Below, piece by piece: positions 37,744 to 43,656 of a DNA stretch of 43,656 nucleotides. The notes below the pieces were generated by a model. It was not told the origin of the DNA. It worked only from the letters and a program-made list of their open reading frames with translations, and made no database searches. Origin of the DNA: Gammaproteobacteria bacterium. Its GTDB lineage: Bacteria; Pseudomonadota; Gammaproteobacteria; Thiohalomonadales; Thiohalomonadaceae. Every line of letters begins with the position of its first letter. The first letter of the stretch is position 1. Both the position numbers and the translations under genes were made by a program. Where the stretch lies: the NCBI GenBank assembly GCA_014859545.1, contig JACUTZ010000004.1, forward strand, positions 1-43,656, in the 5' to 3' direction.

Positions 37744-37762
37744 CCCCTGCGTCTCTGCGCGA
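37744..37762. repeat. Short decayed copy of the CTCTGCG repeat
   Basis: CCCCTGCGTCTCTGCGCGA carries two units of the repeat seen at 1-37 and 43616-43656, without the GGTGA end. It lies between prfB and lysS. I found no partner arm nearby, so it is a remnant or a chance match. Confidence 0.45.
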
Positions 37763-37773
37763 GGCCATGTTTA

Positions 37774-38872
37774 TTAAAGTCCACTCTTCAAACTGGCCTC
37801 GATAAAATCATCCAGATCCCCATCGAGTACCGCCTGGGTGTTACTGGTCTCAACGCCGGTACGCAAGTCCTTGATCCGGGACTGGTCCAACACATAGGAG
37901 CGAATCTGCGATCCCCAGCCGATGTCTGACTTGCTGTCTTCCAGGGCCTGCTGATCGGCGCTGCGCTTTTGCATCTCCAGCTCATAAAGTTTAGCCTTGA
38001 GCTGTTTCATCGCCTGATCCTTGTTCTTGTGCTGGGAACGATCGTTCTGACACTGCACTACGATCCCGCTGGGATTATGGGTGATACGCACCGCCGACTC
38101 GGTACGGTTGACGTGCTGGCCACCAGCACCGGAGGCCCGATAGACATCGATACGCAGGTCAGCGGGATTGATCTCGATCTCGATACTGTCATCGATCTCG
38201 GGGGAAACGAATACCGAGGCAAAGGAGGTATGGCGGCGATTGCCTGAATCGAAGGGCGATTTTCTGACCAGGCGATGCACTCCGGTTTCGGTACGCAACC
38301 AGCCAAAGGCATACTCCCCCTCAAAACGGATGGTGGCGCTCTTGATCCCCGCCACTTCACCATCGGAAACTTCCATCAACTCAGTTTTGAAGCCGCGCCG
38401 TTCCCCCCAGCGCAGAAACATGCGCAACAGGATACTGGCCCAATCCTGTGCCTCGGTACCACCGGAGCCGGACTGGATATCCACATAGGCGTTGCAGGCG
38501 TCCATCTTGCCAGAAAACATCCGGCGAAATTCCAGCTCGGACAGCTGCTTTTCAGCATCGGCCAGATCACCGGAAATCACATCCACCGCATCCTGGTCGT
38601 CTTCGTCGGCCGCCATCGCCAGCAGATCAGCCGCATCCGTCAGGATTGCCTCCAGGGTATCAATGGTCTCGACCACTTTTTCAAGTACGACACGTTCACG
38701 CCCCAGCTCCTGAGCATACTCTGGCTTATTCCAGACACCCGGGTCTTCCAGTTCGCGGCAGACCTCTACCAGACGTTCGCTTTTGACATCATAGTCAAAG
38801 ATACCCCCTCAGGGCTGCAACTCGCCCTTGCATATCTTTGATCTGACTGACTATCGGATTGATTTCCAACAT
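37774..38872 (-). CDS. prfB: Peptide chain release factor 2 (programmed +1 frameshift)
   Basis: RF2 ends translation at UGA and UAA. The track shows only 300 aa from an internal start; the true ATG is at 38870-38872. Twenty-five codons ([10 protein letters not shown]... to CTT) lead to an in-frame TGA at 38795-38797. A +1 shift resumes at GAC (38796) and runs 340 codons, for a 365-aa protein, the normal length. The stop-recognition tripeptide SPF is in RKSPFDSG and the catalytic GGQ is in [13 protein letters not shown]. It lies upstream of lysS. Confidence 0.97.
38794..38809 (-). promoter_or_regulatory. RF2 autoregulatory frameshift site
   Basis: Minus strand reads AGGGGG TAT CTT TGA C: an internal Shine-Dalgarno-like sequence (38804-38809) 3 nt before the slippery CTT (38798-38800) and the UGA stop. 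This is the classical RF2 signal; low RF2 favours the shift, so RF2 controls its own level. Confidence 0.95.
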
Positions 38873-38935
38873 GGACGGGAACCGCTCTCACAAAATTAGG
38901 GAAGCCGGGAATGATACTACAGCGAGAGGGGCGGA

Positions 38936-40081
38936 TTAAACCGGTTTGATGCTATTCCACTGCTTGCAGCCGGGGCACTGCCAAAGCATGCTGCGCCCCT
39001 GGTAGCCACACTGACGGCACTGAAACCGCGCATTGCTCTGTAACAAACGGCTGGTCACATCCCGCAGTTGCTGCCATTGCTGATCGCTGGACTGCCCAGA
39101 GACCACCTCAAGCAAACAGGAAAGCCCCTGCAAGGAGGGCTGATTTGCCAGGGATTGCCTGACCATGCCCTCGGCCCGTTGGGTATCCCCCCGCTTAAGC
39201 CAGAGCCGCACCAGGGGCTCAACCAGGGTAGGACTATGATGACGCTGCACCAAGGACTCAAGATAGGCACGATATTCGCTTCCCTGACCGAGTTGCTGGT
39301 AGGCCTGCTCGAGTGGTTCCAGAATCAACGGTAGATAATCCGGGTCCTGCTGTTCGACGCGTTTACAGCTGCGAATCGCCTGGCCGTACAAACCCTGCCG
39401 ACTGGCCAGCTGCGCTTCAAGCAGGCTGGCACGTACGCAGTTTTTATCCCAATCGACGGCACGGCGTAAGCACTTTCCGGCCTGGCCCAGGTCTGATGTG
39501 GACAGCATCTGCTCGGCCAGTTCGCAGTAGTATTGCGCAACCACCGCTGCCATATTGGCAGCCTTGACGCCACGAATACGCTGCGCGACATCGATGGCCT
39601 TCTCCCACTCCTTTTCCTGCTGAAAGATATCCAGCAACTGCTTATGACTATCGCTACCATGTACCGGATCATTCAACAGATCACGAAACAGATTTTCAGC
39701 GCGATCCAGCAGACCGGCACTCATATAGTCCATACCCAGGGCGTACAGCGCCTGGCGCCGGTGCGGAGTGGAAAGCGTTGGTCTGGCGATCAGATTTTGA
39801 TGGATGCGAATGGCGCGTTCCACCTCGCCACGACGCAAAAACAAGGATGCCAGGGCAAACTGGATCTCCACCGATTCACTGTCCAGCTCGGAAATGCCGA
39901 TAAACACATCCAGGGCCGCATCGGGGCGCTCATCCAGCAGATAGTTCAAACCCTGAAAATAACGGGAGTTCATCTGTGGGGGGCAATCCTTGCCATGAGT
40001 TCGCTTCGCCGAACCACGCCCCAACAACCAACCGGAGAAGGCTGCCACGGGAAGCAGCAGAAACAGCAGCTCGATCCCCAT
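38936..40081 (-). CDS. lapB: LPS assembly protein LapB (YciM)
   Basis: A 381-aa inner-membrane-anchored protein that controls LPS synthesis by helping FtsH degrade LpxC. It has one N-terminal membrane helix (about 2-20), a long run of TPR-like helices (about 35-340), and a C-terminal rubredoxin-type metal site with CRQCGYQG and CPGCKQW. The ATG sits against the end of lapA. In many species pyrF follows; here prfB does. Confidence 0.95.
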   Translation of the reverse strand: MGIELLFLLLPVAAFSGWLLGRGSAKRTHGKDCPPQMNSRYFQGLNYLLDERPDAALDVFIGISELDSESVEIQFALASLFLRRGEVERAIRIHQNLIARPTLSTPHRRQALYALGMDYMSAGLLDRAENLFRDLLNDPVHGSDSHKQLLDIFQQEKEWEKAIDVAQRIRGVKAANMAAVVAQYYCELAEQMLSTSDLGQAGKCLRRAVDWDKNCVRASLLEAQLASRQGLYGQAIRSCKRVEQQDPDYLPLILEPLEQAYQQLGQGSEYRAYLESLVQRHHSPTLVEPLVRLWLKRGDTQRAEGMVRQSLANQPSLQGLSCLLEVVSGQSSDQQWQQLRDVTSRLLQSNARFQCRQCGYQGRSMLWQCPGCKQWNSIKPV

Positions 40082-40374
40082 TAATACGGGCCTTTGATCG
40101 GGATATCACGCAAATTACGGACTTCCTGCCGCGCGAGGTTCAACTGCTTGCGCAAACGACGTCGCTCCAGGGAGGCAGCTAAAAACATCCCAAGACAAAC
40201 CAGCAGGGAAAACAGACTACCCAGGGCAAAGGCCATCAGCAACAGGAGAGCCAAGGGCAACTCGAGCGTAGCGAGGTAGTAATTGAATTGCACTGTCGAC
40301 GCATTCAAAAAGGCCAGCACCGCAGCCAGCAGCGTAAACAGAAGCAGGATGATAATCAGGAGTGCACGTTTCAT
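40081..40374 (-). CDS. lapA: LPS assembly protein LapA (DUF1049)
   Basis: A 97-aa inner-membrane protein with two helices (about 3-24 and 38-63), separated by the STVQFNYYLATLELPLALLL stretch typical of DUF1049. A basic coiled tail follows. It works with LapB in LPS quality control. Its stop overlaps the lapB start. The MITE-like element lies about 30 bp upstream and separates it from ihfB. Confidence 0.9.
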   Translation of the reverse strand: MKRALLIIILLLFTLLAAVLAFLNASTVQFNYYLATLELPLALLLLMAFALGSLFSLLVCLGMFLAASLERRRLRKQLNLARQEVRNLRDIPIKGPY

Positions 40375-40404
40375 GTCCGTATCACTTTAACAGTCATCGC
40401 GGGC

Positions 40405-40569
40405 TTAGGAGGCAGGTCAAAATACTATTTACATTCGGTCGCAGCTGGGCCATCACTGCTGTGTTAGGTTTCTTGGCAAGGGCGCAGCCATTACCTACGA
40501 AACCTGCCTTGCATTGATGGCCCAGCCACGCCCTCGGTGTTGACAATAGTATTTTGACCTGCCTCCTTA
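40405..40569. mobile_element. 159-bp MITE-like palindrome between ihfB and lapA
   Basis: The element proper is 40408-40566. Its 22-bp ends (left 40408-40429, starting GGAGGCAGGTCAAAATAC; right 40545-40566) are perfect reverse complements. Nested inside are GCTGGGCCATCA/TGATGGCCCAGC (40444-40455, 40515-40526) and AGGTTTC/GAAACCT (40466-40472, 40499-40505). TTA lies directly outside each end (40405-40407, 40567-40569), as expected for a 3-bp target duplication. There is no coding capacity. The rest of the 260-bp gap (40570-40634 and 40375-40404) shows nothing clear. Confidence 0.85.
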
Positions 40570-40634
40570 GAGATAGTGCGGATCAGGTGAATGTACGACC
40601 GGGACTGGTCGAGATATGACAATCAGGCCTGTAT

Positions 40635-40952
40635 TCAGGCAGTTTCCTGCTTGATATCGTGCCCGTTGATCAGACCCTCATTTACCCTGTCACGCAATTC
40701 CTTGCCGGGCTTGAAGTGTGGCACATATTTGGAACCTAGCGCTACCGCTTCGCCGGTCTTGGGGTTACGCCCCATACGCGGTGGTCGATAGTGCAAAGAA
40801 AAACTGCCGAAACCGCGGATCTCGATACGCTCGCCACTGGCCAGTGAATTCGCCATGGATTCCAGCATCGTCTTGACTGCCAGTTCCACATCCTTATAGG
40901 CCAATTGCTGCTGTTTGCGGGAAAGGATATCGATCAGTTCGGACTTGGTCAT
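40635..40952 (-). CDS. ihfB: Integration host factor subunit beta
   Basis: A 105-aa HU/IHF-family DNA-bending protein that pairs with IHF-alpha. It has [14 protein letters not shown] at the start and the DNA-binding arm with [15 protein letters not shown]. Its position after rpsA is conserved. The C-terminal tail runs about 10 residues past the usual IHF-beta end. Confidence 0.96.
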   Translation of the reverse strand: MTKSELIDILSRKQQQLAYKDVELAVKTMLESMANSLASGERIEIRGFGSFSLHYRPPRMGRNPKTGEAVALGSKYVPHFKPGKELRDRVNEGLINGHDIKQETA

Positions 40953-41026
40953 TTTATTTATACCGTTTGTTCACCGTAGAACTGCAGGGGCCGACAAACG
41001 CCGACCCCAACAGCATCGGATAGTAC

Positions 41027-42700
41027 TTAGTCTTCCTTGTTTTCCATCTGCTCCTTCAGCAGATCACCCAGGGTCGGGTTGATCGGTGCGGAACGCTTGT
41101 AATCCTGAATAGCGTCGTGCTCGTCGTCACTATCCTTGGATTTGATGGACAAGTTGATGGTGCGGTTCTTGCGATCCACCCCAATGAACTTGGCTTCTAC
41201 TTCTTCGCCTTCCTTGAGTACCGAACGGGCATCTTCTACGCGATCCTGAGAGATCTCGGAGGCACGCAGATAACCTTCAACGCTGTCGGCCAGGTCGATG
41301 ATGGCACCCTTGGCATCCACTTCACGCACCACACCCTTGATGATGCTGCCCTTGGGATTGGCGGCAACGAAATCGGAGAAAGGATCCTGTTCCATCTGCT
41401 TGATGCCCAGGGAGATACGCTCACGCTCGGGGTCGATGGCCAGAATGACCGCTTCCACCTCGTCGCCCTTCTTGAAGTTGTGCACGGCTTCTTCTGCCGA
41501 GTCACTCCAGGAGATATCGGACATGTGCACCAGACCATCGATGCCACCGTCCAGACCGATGAAGATACCGAAATCGGTAATCGACTTGATGTTACCGGAG
41601 ACCTTGTCACCCTTGTTGTGGGTAGAGGCGAACTCTTCCCAGGGATTCATCACGCACTGCTTCATGCCCAGGGAGATACGACGGCGCTCGGCATCGATAT
41701 CGAGAACCATCACTTCGGTTTCGTCACCCAGCTGTACCACCTTGGAAGGATGGATGTTCTTGTTGGTCCAATCCATTTCGGAGACGTGAACCAGACCTTC
41801 CACACCCTCTTCGATCTCGACAAAGCAGCCGTAGTCGGTCAGGTTCGTGACCTTGCCGAACAGGCGGGTGCCTTCCGGATAACGGCGGGTGATATCTTCC
41901 CACGGATCGTCGCCCATCTGCTTGAGGCCGAGGGAAACACGGTTACGTTCGCGGTCGAACTTCAGTACCTTGACATCGATCTCTTCGCCCACATTGACGA
42001 TTTCGCTCGGGTGCTTGACGCGCTTCCAGGCCATATCGGTAATGTGCAGCAGACCATCGATACCACCAAGGTCGACGAATGCGCCGTAATCGGTAAGATT
42101 CTTGACGATACCCTTGACCACCTGGCCATCCTGCAGATTGGCCAGCAGCGCATCACGCTCTTCACTGCTTTCGGTTTCCACCACGGCACGGCGGGAAACC
42201 ACCACGTTGTTGCGCTTGCGATCAAGCTTGATGACCTTGAATTCAAGGTCCTTGCCTTCCAGGTAAGCGGTGTCGCGAACCGGACGAACATCAACCAGGG
42301 AGCCGGGCAGGAAGGCGCGAACGTCTTGCAGCTCAACAGTAAAGCCACCCTTCACCTTGTCGATAATACGACCGATCACAGTCTCGTCGGCATCGTGTGC
42401 CTTTTCGAGGCGGGTCCAGGACTCGGCACGCTTGGCCTTTTCACGGGACAGGCGGGTTGCGCCATAGCCGTCTTCGACCATCTCCAGTGCCACGTCGACC
42501 ATATCGCCCACGGCCACTTCGATCTCGCCGTTCTCGTTACGGAACTGCTCAACCGGAATCATGCCTTCGGACTTGAGGCCGGCATTGACCACGACCACAT
42601 CGGAACCCACGGATACCACTACCCCGGACAGAATGGCACCCGGACGCATTTGGGTGGTATTTAGGCTCTCTTCAAAAAGTTCTGCAAAGCTTTCGCTCAT
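41027..42700 (-). CDS. rpsA: 30S ribosomal protein S1
   Basis: A 557-aa protein with six S1 (OB-fold) repeats that bring mRNA to the 30S subunit. Repeats are visible as recurring segments such as [27 protein letters not shown] and [28 protein letters not shown]. Length equals the E. coli protein. It lies between cmk and ihfB, the conserved order. S1 is known to regulate its own translation. Confidence 0.97.
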   Translation of the reverse strand: MSESFAELFEESLNTTQMRPGAILSGVVVSVGSDVVVVNAGLKSEGMIPVEQFRNENGEIEVAVGDMVDVALEMVEDGYGATRLSREKAKRAESWTRLEKAHDADETVIGRIIDKVKGGFTVELQDVRAFLPGSLVDVRPVRDTAYLEGKDLEFKVIKLDRKRNNVVVSRRAVVETESSEERDALLANLQDGQVVKGIVKNLTDYGAFVDLGGIDGLLHITDMAWKRVKHPSEIVNVGEEIDVKVLKFDRERNRVSLGLKQMGDDPWEDITRRYPEGTRLFGKVTNLTDYGCFVEIEEGVEGLVHVSEMDWTNKNIHPSKVVQLGDETEVMVLDIDAERRRISLGMKQCVMNPWEEFASTHNKGDKVSGNIKSITDFGIFIGLDGGIDGLVHMSDISWSDSAEEAVHNFKKGDEVEAVILAIDPERERISLGIKQMEQDPFSDFVAANPKGSIIKGVVREVDAKGAIIDLADSVEGYLRASEISQDRVEDARSVLKEGEEVEAKFIGVDRKNRTINLSIKSKDSDDEHDAIQDYKRSAPINPTLGDLLKEQMENKED

Positions 42701-42788
42701 CGCTATGTAACCTGAAAGTAAAAAACCGCGTTTGTCACCGTATCGGCCAGGCCGTCAGCAAACAAGGCGGGTCGTTTGACTGTGTAAT

Positions 42789-42807
42789 GTGTCTGCAAAA
42801 CAGACAC
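42789..42807 (-). promoter_or_regulatory. Hairpin between cmk and rpsA
   Basis: GTGTCTG (42789-42795) and CAGACAC (42801-42807) form a perfect 7-bp stem with a 5-nt loop, just after the cmk stop and in the roughly 117-nt leader of rpsA. There is no T-run on the minus strand, so it is not a standard terminator. It may be a processing or leader structure. Confidence 0.45.
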
Positions 42808-42817
42808 CCCAATGTGT

Positions 42818-43495
42818 TTAGATCACGACATCCTGACAGTGTGCCAGCACTTCGGCGAACACCGCCTCGATACCCTTTTCGGAGGTATCGATACAGATGG
42901 CGTCATCTGCCGGACGAAGCGGTGAGGCGCTGCGGTTACGATCCCGCTCGTCACGCTGTTCAATCTCTTCGACCAGACCCGCTAGGTTAGCATCCAATCC
43001 CTTTTCTATCAACTGCTTATACCTTCTTTCCGCGCGAACCCTCGCCGAGGCCGTTAAAAAAAACTTGCGCTGTGCCTGGGGGAATACCGTAGTGCCCATA
43101 TCCCGCCCATCGGCCACCAGCCCCGGCGGCTGGGCAAAGTCGCGCTGACGCTGCAATAGCGCCGCCCGCACCGACGGATGGACAGCCACCACCGAGGCAT
43201 CCACACCCGCCTGGGCGGTGCGGATATCATTCGTAACCTCCTGATTATCAAGAATTACCCGCGCCTCACCCTGCGCGACCGGCTCAAAGCGCACCGCCAG
43301 TTCGGCAGCCAGCAGGCCAACCGCCTCGCTGTCTTCCAGAGCAATACCGCGTCGCCTGGCCGCCAGCGCGGTCAGGCGGTACAGGGCCCCACTGTCGAGA
43401 AAATGCCAATCCAAATGGCGCGCCAACAACTGGCTGATGGTGCCCTTGCCGACCCCGCTGGGCCCATCGATGGTAATGACCGGAAGCTTACTCAT
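42818..43495 (-). CDS. cmk: Cytidylate kinase
   Basis: Cmk phosphorylates CMP and dCMP to the diphosphates. The 225-aa protein has the P-loop GPSGVGKGT at 11-19, the family segment VADGRDMGTTVFPQA, and a C-terminal IDTSEKGIEAVFAEVL. GGGA lies about 9 nt before the ATG. The upstream region carries the CTCTGCG dyad repeat, whose T-run ends about 10 nt before the start codon. Confidence 0.96.
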   Translation of the reverse strand: MSKLPVITIDGPSGVGKGTISQLLARHLDWHFLDSGALYRLTALAARRRGIALEDSEAVGLLAAELAVRFEPVAQGEARVILDNQEVTNDIRTAQAGVDASVVAVHPSVRAALLQRQRDFAQPPGLVADGRDMGTTVFPQAQRKFFLTASARVRAERRYKQLIEKGLDANLAGLVEEIEQRDERDRNRSASPLRPADDAICIDTSEKGIEAVFAEVLAHCQDVVI

Positions 43496-43514
43496 GGCTT
43501 ATTCCCAAAAAAGA

Positions 43515-43656
43515 TCACCGCAGAGGCGCAGAGATCGCCGAGAAATTCGTTTTATAAAGCAGGTGGTATGGATTATCTCATCCCATTGCATGCAAACGCA
43601 GTAAACGACTGATTTTCTCTGCGCACTCTGCGTCTCTGCGTCTCTGCGTCTCTGCG
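43515..43656. repeat. Inverted-arm element (CTCTGCG type) at the right window edge
   Basis: Left arm 43515-43545 (TCACCGCAGAGGCGCAGAGA...) and right arm 43616-43656 (five CTCTGCG-type units) are imperfect reverse complements around about 70 bp of unmatched DNA. The right arm is cut by the window edge; if the next bases are GTGA the element would be 146 bp, against 147 bp for the copy at 17913-18059. On the minus strand the left arm ends GCGGTGATC followed by six Ts, then the cmk start. No coding content seen. Confidence 0.75.

Noticed and set aside
40960-41015. GGGGTCGGC/GTCGGCCCC stem upstream of ihfB
   Set aside because: It needs two G-U pairs and lacks a T-run; too weak to call a terminator or regulator.
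41117-42664. 515-aa ORF antisense to rpsA
   Set aside because: It lies wholly opposite the S1 gene, is rich in His/Asp/Gly as expected of a mirror frame, and shows no motif.
43616-43656. Tandem CTCTGCG units resembling a CRISPR or microsatellite
   Set aside because: Units are 8-9 bp with no spacers, and they pair with an inverted arm at 43515-43545; this fits the dyad repeat family, not a CRISPR array.

Overview
This window is bacterial chromosomal DNA of moderately high GC. Gene content and gene order point to a gammaproteobacterium. Diagnostic blocks are rpoE-rseA-rseB-rseC-mucD followed by lepA-lepB-rnc-era-recO-pdxJ-acpS, nadB divergent from rpoE, comEC-exbB-exbD-msbA-lpxK-ycaR-kdsB, cmk-rpsA-ihfB-lapA-lapB, and sdhCDAB-sdhE-ygfX divergent from ygfZ. 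A sulfide:quinone oxidoreductase-like flavoprotein hints at sulfur metabolism. I cannot name a genus from the sequence alone. Nearly all genes are on the minus strand. I saw no tRNA, rRNA, CRISPR array, transposase or prophage gene.

Layout. (1) 1-10 kb: a low-molecular-weight tyrosine phosphatase; a K+/H+ antiporter behind a tiny exported LEA-like repeat protein; a 91-aa unknown on the plus strand; then the lipid A/KDO export operon headed by comEC. (2) 10-17 kb: a DUF2062 membrane protein; an ArsS-like radical SAM enzyme; a very large CHASE-PAS-PAS-PAS-GGDEF-EAL-CZB cyclic-di-GMP protein; and an SQR-like flavoprotein whose start overlaps the acpS stop. (3) 17-28 kb: the conserved pdxJ/recO/era/rnc/lepB/lepA run, a glutaredoxin-like protein, and the complete sigma-E envelope-stress operon. 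(4) 28-36 kb: nadB, the succinate dehydrogenase operon with its flavinylation factor, ygfZ and an HDOD protein. (5) 36-43.6 kb: lysS, prfB with its programmed frameshift, lapB, lapA, ihfB, rpsA and cmk.

How the genes fit together. Much of the window serves envelope building and quality control: KDO and lipid A synthesis, lipid A flipping, LapA/LapB control of LPS synthesis, and sigma-E with RseA/RseB/RseC/MucD. The rest is translation and RNA processing (S1, IHF-beta, LysS, RF2, LepA, Era, RNase III) and respiration (SDH plus its FAD and Fe-S helpers, and an SQR-like protein).

The least explained sequence is non-coding. Three unrelated families of palindromic elements sit in the gaps: (i) inverted arms built from a YCTYTGCG 8-mer, found between recO and pdxJ, upstream of cmk, and at both physical ends of the window; (ii) a 529-bp element between the HDOD gene and lysS with perfect 16-bp inverted ends and a chain of hairpins; (iii) a 159-bp MITE-like element with perfect 22-bp inverted ends between ihfB and lapA. 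These, together with the exported 11-mer repeat protein and the CZB-tailed c-di-GMP protein, are the best candidates for something undescribed.

Start codons were corrected wherever the ORF track over-extended a gene. All domain and family calls are by eye; no database search was run.
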